A program made the translations under genes and the position numbers. The notes under the pieces were generated by a model. It was not told the origin of the DNA. It saw only the letters and a list, made by a program, of their open reading frames with translations, and did not search any database. From Leptolinea sp. UBA5203 (lineage in GTDB: Bacteria > Chloroflexota > Anaerolineae > Anaerolineales > Anaerolineaceae), in NCBI GenBank assembly GCA_002412765.1, contig DHVR01000030.1:96171-160170 (forward strand): DNA of 64,000 nucleotides, given 5' to 3'. This document shows, piece by piece, positions 1-10,300 of the stretch; the stretch's first letter is position 1; the number at the start of each line of letters is the position of its first letter.

Positions 1-1
1 T

Positions 2-343
2 TCCTATCTCGGATACAGCCCCAAGAATAATCGTGAGGGGGCTTTGCAGGACATCCATTGGGCATCCGGCGATTACGGTTCCTTCCCCTGCTATACCATT
101 GGCAACGTCATGTCGGCCCAATTTATGGAAGCAGCCAGAAAACAAATTCCGGACCTCAACAGCCAGATTGAATCCGCAGAGTTCACCCCTCTGCGCAGCT
201 GGTTGACCGAGAACATCTACCGCCACGGACGAACCTTCAGCCCCCATGAACTCATGGTGCGCGCCACCGGCAAACCGCTTTCCACGGATGCCTACTTAAG
301 CTATATTCAAAATAAGTTCGAGGATTTATATCCTTCGAAATAA
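2..343 (+). CDS. Carboxypeptidase Taq family (M32) metallopeptidase, C-terminal part
   Basis: The reading frame is open from base 2, so the gene begins outside the window and only the last ~113 residues are present. The visible part matches the conserved end of M32 metallocarboxypeptidases: the LQDIHW...G.FPCYTIGN segment, then EFTPLRSWLTENIYRHGR and the closing ATGKPLS...YLSYI..K segment. Family members are zinc enzymes of about 500 residues that remove C-terminal amino acids from peptides in the cytoplasm. The HExxH zinc site lies upstream of the window and cannot be checked. A hairpin with a T-run follows the stop. Family assignment from recalled consensus; confident. Confidence 0.88.
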   Translation, partial: SYLGYSPKNNREGALQDIHWASGDYGSFPCYTIGNVMSAQFMEAARKQIPDLNSQIESAEFTPLRSWLTENIYRHGRTFSPHELMVRATGKPLSTDAYLSYIQNKFEDLYPSK

Positions 344-367
344 TATTTTGCGTTTTCAGAGACATAC

Positions 368-398
368 AAAACACTCCATGTTCAATTTGGAGTGTTTT
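368..398 (+). terminator. Intrinsic terminator after the M32 peptidase
   Basis: An 11-bp perfect stem (AAAACACTCCA / TGGAGTGTTTT) with a 9-nt loop, followed by an AT-rich tract, 24 bases after the stop codon. Confidence 0.8.
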
Positions 399-431
399 AA
401 TTTTATTCGCTTTTTCTATCCTCTGTCATGA

Positions 432-540
432 GTAGGTGCGTTTTCAACTCACCATGCGTGGGAATTTAAATCATTTTGGTAATAGTTAACACAATCATGC
501 ATTTCTTCATTCAGTCATTTGGTGCGTTGACAACGCACCC
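432..540. repeat. GGTGCGTT-type palindromic repeat remnant
   Basis: A perfect palindrome, GGTGCGTTGACAACGCACC, lies at 521-539, and a related arm, GTAGGTGCGTTTTCAAC, starts at 432. The same GGTGCGTTG core recurs near 19006. It looks like the decayed remains of a short palindromic dispersed element. No transposase is present. Confidence 0.45.
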
Positions 541-590
541 TTGTATCATGAAAAATGGAAAGGTGAAAAATTCAGGCTCAATTAATGATG

Positions 591-1013
591 TTATTCCATT
601 CCCAGACAGCGGACCAACAGGGTGCGCACCTGCGGGTGCTGACGGTGTTCAAACAAATACACCCCCTGCCAGGTGCCCAGAGCCAGACGACCTTTTTCCA
701 CCGGGATGGTCTCACTGCATGAGGTCAGCATGGCACGGATGTGAGAGGGCGAGTCATCACTCCCTTCCAGGGTATGTTTGTACCATGCCTGCCTTTCCGG
801 GACCATTTTCTCCATAAACTCTTCCATGTCCAGGCGGGCGCTTGGATCATAACTTTCACTGATCAGCAACGAAGCGCTGGTATGCTGCAAGAACAAATAG
901 CATAAGCCTTCCTGTATGCCCGATTCCCGGATGACGCGATCGATGGCCTCCGTACAGGGGTACAATCCCTTTCCATGTGTTTGTAAGGCCAAACTTTCTT
1001 TAACCCATTGCAT
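591..1013 (-). CDS. yjbQ: YjbQ family (UPF0047) protein
   Basis: A 140-residue cytoplasmic protein of the YjbQ/UPF0047 family, usually 130-140 residues. Conserved features seen are FLQHTSASLLISE, the acidic DPSARLDMEEFM stretch, GSDDSPSHIRAML and GTWQGVYLFEHR near the end. The family is annotated as a secondary thiamine-phosphate synthase because the E. coli protein has weak activity of that kind; the physiological role is unsettled, and no thiamine genes are next to it. I chose the ATG at 1011-1013 over the upstream in-frame codon because GGGAGAG sits seven bases before it and homologues begin here. It stands alone, divergent from the aminotransferase gene. Confidence 0.9.
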   Translation of the reverse strand: MQWVKESLALQTHGKGLYPCTEAIDRVIRESGIQEGLCYLFLQHTSASLLISESYDPSARLDMEEFMEKMVPERQAWYKHTLEGSDDSPSHIRAMLTSCSETIPVEKGRLALGTWQGVYLFEHRQHPQVRTLLVRCLGME

Positions 1014-1101
1014 GCTTTTCTCTCCCTTTTTGGCTGAGGTTGCTAAAAACCACATCCCAGTGATATAGTATCATCGTAACTCTCATTTTAGCGGAGCTTC
1101 C

Positions 1102-2214
1102 ATGAAACTAAAACCCTTCCAACTTGAGCTCTATTTTGCAAAGTATGAATTCACCTGTCCGCATATGTTATGCGCCTCGGATTGCGAAAGCCTCAGCATT
1201 GAGGAATTACTCGTTCTTTCCGGAACCAGTCCACAAACCTTTTTGCAATCCCGCTTGGGATATACCGATTCCCAGGGCGACCCCGCCTTGCGGGAAATGA
1301 TCGCGGCCGACGTCCCTGGGGTAACAGCGGAAGAGGTGGTTTTCCTTTCCGCCCCCGAAGAAGGAATTTACATCGCCTTAAATGCGCTGCTTTCTACGGG
1401 GGATCACGTCATCGTGCTTTCCCCGATCTATGAGAGTTTGCTCAATTTGGCGGAACAAATCACCGGCAACGTCAGTTTATGGCCATTTCATATGAAAGAC
1501 GGTCGATGGACGCTGGATGAAGATGAATTATATGCCCTGGCAACACCTAAAACCAAATGCCTGATCCTCAATTTTCCGCACAACCCGACCGGCTTTCTGC
1601 CCGATCCAGCCCAGTTTAGCCGCATCCTCGAATGGGCAGCCAGCCGAGGGATACGTGTCTTCAGTGATGAGATGTACCGAGGTTTGGAGTTGAACGGCCG
1701 CAACAGGCTGCCATCGGCCGTAGAACTTAATGACCAGGCTTTGGTCTTGAGCGGTCTTTCTAAAACGTACGGCCTGCCCGGCTTACGCGCCGGATGGCTG
1801 ATTGTGAAAGATGCCGCCCTGCGTGCCGAAATTTTGAATTGGAAACTGTACACCAGCATCTGTGCGGCCAAACCCGGCGAGGTGTTAACCCTGGCAGCCC
1901 TGCAATGCAAGGAAGTGCTGGCACAGCGTAATCGCGAATTGATCACCCGAAACATAGCGGGCGCTGCACCATTTTTCAAGCGCTGGGACTCTCTGTTTAC
2001 CTGGATTCCCCCTCAAGCCGGATCGGTAGCCCTGGTTGAAACCAAGCAGCCATCCGCCCAGGCTTTCTGCGAGCAACTGGCGCAAGCAGGTTTCTTGTTG
2101 CTGCCCAGCAGCTATATGAATTTTGGGGATCAGCATGTGCGCTTTGGATTTGGCCGTCAAGCCTTCCTGACCAATCTACAGGCATTGGATGACTACCTGA
2201 AGGCTCACTATTAG
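1102..2214 (+). CDS. PLP-dependent aminotransferase, class I/II
   Basis: A 370-residue fold-type I PLP enzyme. The Schiff-base lysine is K221 in SGLSKTYGLPGLRAGW. NFPHNPTG carries the Asn that contacts PLP, and SDEMYRGLE the Asp that contacts the pyridine nitrogen. The C-terminal VRFGFGR motif supplies the arginine that binds the substrate carboxylate. Length is typical. The amino-acid substrate cannot be told from sequence; similar proteins carry generic aminotransferase names or are called capreomycidine-synthase-like. The start has a GGAG Shine-Dalgarno nine bases upstream. The next gene follows 81 bases later on the same strand, so co-transcription is possible but no functional link is evident. 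Confidence 0.88.
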   Translation: MKLKPFQLELYFAKYEFTCPHMLCASDCESLSIEELLVLSGTSPQTFLQSRLGYTDSQGDPALREMIAADVPGVTAEEVVFLSAPEEGIYIALNALLSTGDHVIVLSPIYESLLNLAEQITGNVSLWPFHMKDGRWTLDEDELYALATPKTKCLILNFPHNPTGFLPDPAQFSRILEWAASRGIRVFSDEMYRGLELNGRNRLPSAVELNDQALVLSGLSKTYGLPGLRAGWLIVKDAALRAEILNWKLYTSICAAKPGEVLTLAALQCKEVLAQRNRELITRNIAGAAPFFKRWDSLFTWIPPQAGSVALVETKQPSAQAFCEQLAQAGFLLLPSSYMNFGDQHVRFGFGRQAFLTNLQALDDYLKAHY

Positions 2215-2295
2215 GAAATTGCAAAGAAAAATCCCTGATGGTTTCAATCAACACCTCTACACCGAAATTCAGGACAAAACCGTTCAAAGGATTTT

Positions 2296-5200
2296 ATGAA
2301 TCCGGAACCTGACAATAACGAGGATCAACATACAGCCCAGGAAGCCCTGGCGCAGGCCATTGCCTGTTACAACCGTCATGACGGGTTCAATGCCCGTCAA
2401 TGGGCGATTCGGGCTGCGCTGTTAAACCCCGGATTGGAAACTCCCTGGTTGCTGTTGGCGGCGCTTGTCCAGCCGACACTTGCCTTTCCTTATTTGGAAA
2501 AAGTCCTGGCCATCAATCCAAACAATCAACGAGCCCGGCAGGGTCTGCAATGGGCACAGCAGCAATCACCCCCCAGCGAACCTTCCAACCTGCCATCCGC
2601 TCAAACCTCTCCGATGAGTGCGGCACCTGCTCCCCAAAAGAGGAGAACCGCTTTTTTCCAACTTCTGCTCAGCCGGGGACTTAGCAGCCTGCTGATTTTG
2701 TTAACGATCGCTTTCCTGACCCTTTTAGGCATCCAGATGGCACAGCAAGGCAGCCAGCGGCTTTCCATTGATTTTGGGCAGGCCGTGTTGGATGCGCTGA
2801 ACGCCACCCTGCAATACATTTTCAATCATCCGCCCACCTATTACTGGCATAAAGCCGACGTACCCGCCATTCAAGTGGTGCTGGAACTTTTTCTGCATTC
2901 CACCGGCCTGCTTCTCTTTTCCCTGCTAATCGCTTCCAGTGTTGGCATTCTGTTTGGCATCCTGGCTGCACTGGTCCGCGCAAAGCAAGCCAAACCGGTA
3001 ATTCTCTTTTTATCCATTTTAGGCATCTCTACGCCCAGCTTTTTACTGGCCATGCTGCTGAGGATTGTCAACGTCCAGCTTTATTCCCTGTTAAACCTCT
3101 CCCATGCCATTCTGCCGCCCAGCGGATTTGGCTGGGACGGGCACATTATCATGCCGGCTATCGTCCTGGCAGCTCGGCCACTGGCGCAAATCATGCAGGT
3201 GACCTATGTTTCCATGCAGGAAGTGCTGGGTCAGGATTACATCCGTGCGGCAAAAGCGCGCGGTGCCTCCTTAAAGATTCTGATCAAAGACCATGCGCTG
3301 AAAAACATCCTGATTCCTGTGCTGACAACCATTGGCACTTCACTTCGTTTCTCGTTGGCCAGCCTGCCGGTGGTGGAAGTCTTCTTTGTGTGGACCGGCA
3401 TTGGCACCGCGGTGCTGGAAGCCATTCAAAATCAGGTCCCCACGCTGATTACCGATTTAATGGTTTCGCTGGGGCTGCTCTTTTTGCTGGTCAACCTGAT
3501 CATTGAATTGCTTTACCCACGTATTGACCCGCGCCTTCAATTTGCAGCCACCCCGGAAAAAGAAGGTGATATTCACGAATCCGGCAATACACCGTTGACT
3601 CAGATGGTGCGTGAAATCATCGCCCAATTGAAAGAAAGCTTCACCCGTCAAAAAAAGACCAAAGGAACCCCAGGTGCCCCAATCTCAACCAAGCAAGCGC
3701 TAAAGAAGAAAGCTAACGAATCTCCAGCTGCCTTCCTGGGAATGGACGACCGGCGCAAAAAAATCATTCGTAACGGGCTCTCCAACCGCACGTTGATGGT
3801 CGGCGGGCTCTTGGTTTTTGGATTTTTCCTGCTGGCCTTGTTTGGTAAAAGCTGGGCACCACGGCATCCTTTTGAAACCAACAGTATTATGACCATTGAG
3901 GGGGTGATTCAAGCGCCGCCTTTTAAACCGTCCTCGATGTTCAAATGGGGTACGGATCCCATTGGCAGAGATGTGCTTTCCCTAATCCTAAGCGGCGCGC
4001 GACAAACCTTTGCCCTGGCGGTTTTTGGTATGCTGGCTCGCATGGTTCTGGGTGTGCTGATCGGGATGATCGCCGGATGGTGGCAGAATAGCTGGCTGGA
4101 TAGATTGATCAACGCCCTGATTAATGTTTGGGCAGCCTTCCCCAGCACTTTCTTCGCCATGATCTTGATCCTGGCTTTGGGGATCGAAAAAGGCATGGGG
4201 GTTTTTGTGATAACCCTATGTGCGGTAGGCTGGGGGGAGATTGCTCAGTACGTACGCGGGCAGGTCATCCTTCAGAAACCCCTGCTGCATATTGAAGCCG
4301 CGCGTTCCATTGGAGCCCGTGCCTCCCAATTGCTGAAAAATCACGTCTTCCCCCAAATGCTGCCTTCCTTGATTGTGCTATCCGTGATGGAAATTGGCAG
4401 TGTGCTGATGCTGCTGGCGGAATTGGGATTCCTGAATATTTTCATGGGCGGCGGCTTTCGCGCCGAAATCGGCGAGACCGGCGCCATGGTGCCGGTAGTT
4501 TACTTCTTCTCGGACGTTCCAGAATGGGGCGCCATGCTGGCCAACATCATGAACTACTGGCGCAGCAGCCCTTGGATGGCTTGGTATCCAGGATTATTCT
4601 TTTTTGCGGCTATCCTTTCTTTCAATCTGTTCGGCGAAGGATTACGTACCTTTATTGAAGAGAGCAAAATAAACATTAATCGCCTGCTGAACCGTTACTC
4701 CGTACTGGCAGGCATCATCCTGTTGATCATTGCGATATCCAGTTTTCAAAGCAACACGCCGCTTAAAACCTACAAAGAACAATCAGCCCGATTTGATGTG
4801 CAAAATGTTCTGGAGGATATCCGCGTCCTCTCCTCTCCGCAAATGATGGGACGAGAGTCCGGCATGCCTGGGAATAAGCTGGCCGCCGATTATATTGCCC
4901 AACGCATGGAAGAAGTGGGGCTGTTTCCAGCCGGGGAACATTCCACTTATTTGCAAACAAAAAAGAACATTATCTGCCATCTGGATGCAACACCGATCCT
5001 GGAATTTATCGCCGCGGATGGGACGGTGGAAAAAACGGTGGCTTATCGCTCAGGGTTTACAGAGATGGTCCCCGGATCTCCCAGCCCAGGGGATGTAACC
5101 GCACCGGTAGTAGCTCTGGCCGTTGGACAACACAGCGGAACCACCAGCCGGCCTTTTGTTATTCGAGATGAAAGAACGGAAGGAAAAATTGTACTGATAC

Positions 5201-6177
5201 GCAGTGAGGAACTGTCCAGTATCAACCCCAGCAAGGCCGGCGGGGTGCTGGTCATCCAACCCACAGATGATTTCCTAACCCACCGTTATCTATATAGCAT
5301 CCCACGCTTCCATGATTCAGAGGGAGTGCCTTATTTGAACATCACCGAAAGCCTGGCGGATTACATCCTGCAGTCGGCTGGCAGCAGCCTGGCAGAATTG
5401 GATGCGCAAGATAATCAATTGGAAATGAGTTCAGTTTGGGTCAGTTTCCCTGCGCAGCCTATGCATATGCGCATGTTTTGTACAGGGAATGAGACCGATG
5501 AATTCATTGAAGAAGTCTATAATGTGATCGGATTTATTCCGGGTGAAGATTCATCCCATGGTGGAGGTGTTTCCAACCGGGATAATCAAGTCATTCTGAT
5601 CAGCGCTTATTTTGACGGTCTTGGATTTGAAGCCAATGGAAATTATTATCCAGGCGCCAATGATAACGCCAGCGGTGTGGCTATGATGTTGGAAATCGCC
5701 CGCATCCTGAAAATGGCGGATTTTCCTCCGGATAAAACCCTCCTGTTTGTAGCCTGGAACAGCGGTGAGCGACTGGAAAGCTTAAGCACGACCAGTGTGC
5801 TCAATGCCAGTACCGGGTTTGCCTTGTTAAATACGGAAGCTGTGATTGAGTTAAGCGGAGTCGGCGGGGGGAGCGGCGAAGCTATTTCCATCTCGTCCGG
5901 AAGCAGCTATCGATTAGTCACTTTATTTGAAGAAGCCGCAAAGGAATTTAATTACCCGATCACCTCGCGTGGTACTTCACCCCATACCGGTTTAGATCAG
6001 AACAGCAGCCACGGTGGACGCACCGCGCTGACTGCCTTTGTCAGTTGGGATGGCTCGGAAATCTGGGCTCACACTCCCTGGGATACCATCGAACAACTTA
6101 ACCCGGAAGCGATTAAAAAAATCGGAGATACCACCAGCCTGGTCATCTCGGTTATTGGCCGGGAAGATAATTATTAA
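2296..6177 (+). CDS. DppB-DppC permease fusion with degenerate M28 peptidase ectodomain
   Basis: A 1293-residue single frame. Residues ~12-88 resemble TPR helices. Residues ~125-415 are a DppB-type permease with its ATPase-contact (EAA) loop at ~315-343 (YIRAAKARGAS...HALKNILIPVL). A charged linker spans ~416-485. Residues ~490-787 are a DppC-type permease with its loop at ~667-695 (EAARSIGARAS...FPQMLPSLIV). An extra membrane helix lies at ~801-815, then an exported part (~825-1293) with a PA-like insert and an M28 aminopeptidase fold. In that fold GANDNASG (D1123), E1158, E1181 and H1259 (HTPWDT) are kept, but the first metal His is Tyr (AYFD, Y1105) and the general-base Glu is Gly (G1157). 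The domain is therefore probably non-catalytic. DppB and DppC normally are separate genes beside a binding protein and ATPases; none are nearby. Inference: the dead peptidase may act as a tethered peptide receptor. Confidence 0.88.
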   Translation: MNPEPDNNEDQHTAQEALAQAIACYNRHDGFNARQWAIRAALLNPGLETPWLLLAALVQPTLAFPYLEKVLAINPNNQRARQGLQWAQQQSPPSEPSNLPSAQTSPMSAAPAPQKRRTAFFQLLLSRGLSSLLILLTIAFLTLLGIQMAQQGSQRLSIDFGQAVLDALNATLQYIFNHPPTYYWHKADVPAIQVVLELFLHSTGLLLFSLLIASSVGILFGILAALVRAKQAKPVILFLSILGISTPSFLLAMLLRIVNVQLYSLLNLSHAILPPSGFGWDGHIIMPAIVLAARPLAQIMQVTYVSMQEVLGQDYIRAAKARGASLKILIKDHALKNILIPVLTTIGTSLRFSLASLPVVEVFFVWTGIGTAVLEAIQNQVPTLITDLMVSLGLLFLLVNLIIELLYPRIDPRLQFAATPEKEGDIHESGNTPLTQMVREIIAQLKESFTRQKKTKGTPGAPISTKQALKKKANESPAAFLGMDDRRKKIIRNGLSNRTLMVGGLLVFGFFLLALFGKSWAPRHPFETNSIMTIEGVIQAPPFKPSSMFKWGTDPIGRDVLSLILSGARQTFALAVFGMLARMVLGVLIGMIAGWWQNSWLDRLINALINVWAAFPSTFFAMILILALGIEKGMGVFVITLCAVGWGEIAQYVRGQVILQKPLLHIEAARSIGARASQLLKNHVFPQMLPSLIVLSVMEIGSVLMLLAELGFLNIFMGGGFRAEIGETGAMVPVVYFFSDVPEWGAMLANIMNYWRSSPWMAWYPGLFFFAAILSFNLFGEGLRTFIEESKININRLLNRYSVLAGIILLIIAISSFQSNTPLKTYKEQSARFDVQNVLEDIRVLSSPQMMGRESGMPGNKLAADYIAQRMEEVGLFPAGEHSTYLQTKKNIICHLDATPILEFIAADGTVEKTVAYRSGFTEMVPGSPSPGDVTAPVVALAVGQHSGTTSRPFVIRDERTEGKIVLIRSEELSSINPSKAGGVLVIQPTDDFLTHRYLYSIPRFHDSEGVPYLNITESLADYILQSAGSSLAELDAQDNQLEMSSVWVSFPAQPMHMRMFCTGNETDEFIEEVYNVIGFIPGEDSSHGGGVSNRDNQVILISAYFDGLGFEANGNYYPGANDNASGVAMMLEIARILKMADFPPDKTLLFVAWNSGERLESLSTTSVLNASTGFALLNTEAVIELSGVGGGSGEAISISSGSSYRLVTLFEEAAKEFNYPITSRGTSPHTGLDQNSSHGGRTALTAFVSWDGSEIWAHTPWDTIEQLNPEAIKKIGDTTSLVISVIGREDNY

Positions 6178-6184
6178 AAAGAAA

Positions 6185-6212
6185 ACGGCACTCTCCGGGA
6201 GGAAAGTGCCGT
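6185..6212. terminator. Bidirectional terminator between convergent genes
   Basis: The stem ACGGCACT/AGTGCCGT has an A-run on its left and an A-run on its right, so it can end the plus-strand fusion gene weakly and the minus-strand DUF2807 gene well. Confidence 0.7.
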
Positions 6213-6231
6213 AAAAAAGAGGATGATGGTT

Positions 6232-6975
6232 CTAATAGTGGTCGCCCATGCTGGTTAGTTTTCCTAATCCGGTAATGGTTCGGTTCGTCTCCGGACTGCC
6301 ATAGTAATTAATGTTTCCACCCCCACTAATCACAACCGATAGGTCCTCTTCCACCCAAAGGTCGGAATTGCCTAATCCGCTGACGATGACCGAAGTAGTC
6401 TGACTCTGCAAGTCTTCTGCATGATAATTCCCTGCACCGGTAATATTGACCTTCTGGTTGTCTGCAACACCGGATACGGTGATATCCCCGGCGCCGCTGA
6501 TCATAACATCCACGGATGTGGCCGCCAAATCAGTGATATCCATGGAACCAAATCCGGTCAAATTTATATCCAACTTGTCCGTCACAATATCATCAGCCTT
6601 GACAGTGCCCGCGCCCAACATTTGAATACCAGCAATCTCCTGCATGGTGACGTAGTAGTTAATATCCTTGGTTGGAACGATATTGAATCCCTTTTCCACA
6701 CCAATCACTAATTTATCACCCTTGATTGTTGTGGTTATTTTTGAAATTATATTCTCCTCGGCTTCAATAACCACTTTGTTCTCAGACCCCTGTACAATAT
6801 GTAAATTGCCAATCCCGGAAAGAACAATCTCGGAAAAATCACCCACGGCGCGGTCTTCTTTTGTAATGACACCTGAACCTTCCGTCCGATTGATATCCAC
6901 TGAAACACCACTAATCGTACATGCCATCGACAGGATGGCTAAAATCACTAAAGTTAGAAACATCGTCTTTTTCAT
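6232..6975 (-). CDS. DUF2807 (GIN domain) lipoprotein
   Basis: A 247-residue exported lipoprotein. The N-terminus has a Lys-rich start, a hydrophobic core and the lipobox LSMAC with the lipidated Cys at residue 19. The remainder is a repetitive beta structure with recurring 'sGiGnl.v..g' turns (LSGIGNLHI, LTGFGSMDI, ISGAGDITV, ITGAGNYHA, VSGLGNSDL, ISGGGNINY), typical of the GIN/DUF2807 'head' domain that folds as a beta-solenoid. Family members are common in Bacteroidota and Chloroflexota; their function is unknown. ATG start supported by GAGGAA. Monocistronic, convergent with the permease fusion. Confidence 0.88.
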   Translation of the reverse strand: MKKTMFLTLVILAILSMACTISGVSVDINRTEGSGVITKEDRAVGDFSEIVLSGIGNLHIVQGSENKVVIEAEENIISKITTTIKGDKLVIGVEKGFNIVPTKDINYYVTMQEIAGIQMLGAGTVKADDIVTDKLDINLTGFGSMDITDLAATSVDVMISGAGDITVSGVADNQKVNITGAGNYHAEDLQSQTTSVIVSGLGNSDLWVEEDLSVVISGGGNINYYGSPETNRTITGLGKLTSMGDHY

Positions 6976-7315
6976 AGTTTATTCCTCATCTAAACGTTTA
7001 CCTATTTTCACTTCATATACGGATCGAGTTCTCCAAAGGTTGCAATTTACTACGAGAATGGCTTTTTCAGGTTATATGAGAGCCTGTCTTGTAAACGGCA
7101 CCAATTTTTTCTACATAAAGGTTCTTATCATCGAAATTTGATAAAACGGTTAAAGTCTACGGAAAAATCTTTGGATAAAACTATCCACACAACCCTTTTT
7201 TATGGTTTTTTCACGCTCCCGATAGTATTTTTAAACTACTTGTGTCATAATTAACATTTACCAAACTAAGTACATTCTAGGATACCTTAACTGATTTTAT
7301 GGAAGCCTGGTTTTG
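6976..7315. other. Intergenic region between divergent genes
   Basis: About 340 bases without a credible gene, holding the divergent promoters of the DUF2807 lipoprotein and the GGDEF gene. A near-DnaA box (CTATCCACA, 7181-7189) and a small inverted repeat GGATA/TATCC (7173-7186) are present; I see no clear -35/-10 pair. Confidence 0.5.
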
Positions 7316-10300
7316 ATGACTCAACTTGCGCACATTGCAGCACCCGTGGAAAGACTTCTGATCTTTCAAGCCTTCAATCAACAGCACACATCTTCTTTTC
7401 GGGATGAATTGCATTGTTTGCTCAATTCAAAAAACAGTTTGTCCGATCCCGTAATTGGGATTCATTTCGCATCTTCGTTGGGATTCAGCTTTCTACCCCA
7501 TCATTTCTTATTCCAGGAATGCACTAACACGCCTGAGTATTATCAGGACATTCTACATACCATTCATGAGATATGTAAAAAGAATACCTCAGACATTTCA
7601 GGACCTATGTGGCTAATTTTGGACATGTGTTGGATTAAACATCTGCCGAACCCCGTGGAACAACAGGAACTTTTTATCCAAGCGGTCATCCAATCTGAAG
7701 TATTAAAACGGCATCATATTGTTTTTCATTTTAACCTGGAAGTCATGGGAGGGGCCCTTGTACAACAAAGTATGCCGCTCTATCCCTATCTCTACTGGAA
7801 TCAACAATTAGCTCAAAATGTTTTTTTCCATTCCCCTGAAACCCATCCGGCCCATGTTCCCATCCATCATTGGTTATCCATGCTGGAGGAACCCTCAAAT
7901 CAGGCACACTCCACTGCAATAAACGAAGCGTCCTTTCATCAAACCTATGATTGTTTTCCATATCCGGTGCTTGAAGCGGATTACAGCGAAATTATGCAAT
8001 CATTAACGCAGTTAATACACGAGCAACCTAACGATTGGCGCACTTGTCTGCATGAGGACTTCCATTTTGTCATAGAAATGCTGAAACGATTAAAGATCAA
8101 GCACGCCAATCAAACTGCGGTCCAATGGGTGGCCGCAGAACGTGAGGAGGAATTTTTTCAGCGCTTCCCATCCCAACCCTCCCATTTAGTCATCGCTTCT
8201 TTTCATGAACATCTGATTCAATTGGCAGAGGGTATTTTCCCCGCACAATTTACAATCGACCTGGATGTCATCAGTAACAAAGAATATCAAATTGTTTTGG
8301 ATGTTGTTCCTCTACAACCAGGCAACTTTGATCGGATGCTGTTAATTGCCCAGCAGAATACCAGCCAAATGGAAAAAGGACTGTTGGAATCATCCTTATA
8401 CAAAATTTCCCAATTGGTTCATACCGAACGGGATATGGATTCTCTTTATGGCGCCATTCATACCATCCTAAATGGTCTGGTCAATGCCAAGAACATGTAC
8501 ATTGCCATTTATGATGAGGAAAAACAGAGCCTGCATTATCCCTTTCATGCCGACGAACTGGATGAATATCCTGGTCAGATTAAATTAAGAGACGGAAAAA
8601 CAGAGTATGTTTTAAAGACAGGAGAAACCCTGTGGGTATCCAATGAAAAAGATGAAGAGAACATCAGGCAGGGCAAGTACAGCCGGTATGGTTCACCCTC
8701 CAGTGACTGGCTGGGTGTCCCTCTCATTACCCAGGGTAAATCCATCGGGGTGATCACCATTCAAACCTATGATGGCAGTCGGTTAACAGAGAACGATAAA
8801 TTCATCATGGAGTTTTGCTCCTCACAAATCGCTTTTGCCATTGAGAGGAAAATTGCAGAAAACCGATTGTTGCAAAACCAACAGGAGCTTTCTCAAATTC
8901 TGATGGGCAGTTCCATTCCAACCCGGGTTGTGGACAAACATAAGAAAACCACTTTATTTAATAAGGCCTATGAGAGATTTTCGGGGTTGTCAGCTGAGGA
9001 AATTCTGGATAGTAATAAAAATCCGTGGGTACTGCTCAATCGACCTGAAGTCCCCACAATTACTGAATTGATTGCATCATCAGCATCTGAGAGTTTGATT
9101 CTTTCCCTTTACACAAACTGCGTTAAAAAGCACCCCTTGATTGACGGAGCCTATCTGAGTGAAAATTTGCGGATACAAACAAGAAATGGTCTTTATTGGG
9201 TCGATCTAACTTCATCCCCACTGAAAGACTTACAGGGAAATATTACCGGAGCCATTGAAAATGTCCAGGATATGTCTCAACGGGTAAAAGCAGAAGATGA
9301 TATCCGTACCTTTAAAACCGTGGCGGATTATGCGAATACCGGTATGTTGATTGCCAATCCGGATAAACAAATTGTTTATATCAACACATATCTGGCAAAA
9401 AAATTGGGATATACACCCGAACAACTACATATGAAACCAGTTAACACCTTGTTTAAAATCCATTACAACCAGATTGATGCATTGATGGAAAGAATTACAA
9501 ATGACACAAACGAGCTGCGGGATATTGAAATCAGCATGCAATCATCAGAGGATGAAAATATCCCCTTCCTTATTAATGCAGTTAAAATTGAAACCACCCT
9601 TAATCAGAAATCCCTGATCTCCTTCGCGTGTTTTAATATTTCTACACAAAAGAAACGAGAAGAAGCTTTAAATCGGTATGCAAACCGGCTTGAGATTTTA
9701 CACAAAATTGATGAAGCCATTCTGGAAGCAAACACCACTGAGGAGATTGCCAGTACTGCTTTGCATATCTTCCTGCAGTTAGTGAAATTTTCTTACGCGG
9801 GTATTATTGAAATTCGCACTGAAAACAGCATTAATCTCTATCAGGCGCATTATGATCGTGGCAGGTACACCGAAGGGAACCAGCGCAGTCTGCCGTGCTC
9901 TGCCAAACTCATGACGAGACTGTCCAAATTTGATCTTTTTATTTCCCAAGATGTTAATGAAATTACCAAGGAATTTGAAGAGGATGAAACCTTCCCGCAG
10001 CATCTATCCATTCAATCCTGCATGGTCATTCCTCTAATCGTTAAACACGATGTTATCGGACAATTTATAGTTGGATTCTCCCAGGAAAAAGCCCTCTCAC
10101 CGGAAATTGTTGAAATTATCAAAGAAGTCTCCAGAATGATTTCGATTGGGATTTATCAAACCCATCTTTATGAAAAGATTGAAGAGATGGCAACCATTGA
10201 CGAATTAACCGGTATTTTCAACCGACGCCAATTGATTGATCTGGGTGAGCGTTGTCTGGCCCAAGCCACGCGTTATTTCCAGCCTCTCTCCGTGATTGTA

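Noticed and set aside
476..817. Open frame on the plus strand
   Set aside because: It overlaps the clear yjbQ gene on the other strand, has skewed composition and crosses a palindromic repeat.
6668..7141. Plus-strand frame opposite the DUF2807 gene
   Set aside because: It is antisense to a well-supported lipoprotein gene and lacks a ribosome binding site.
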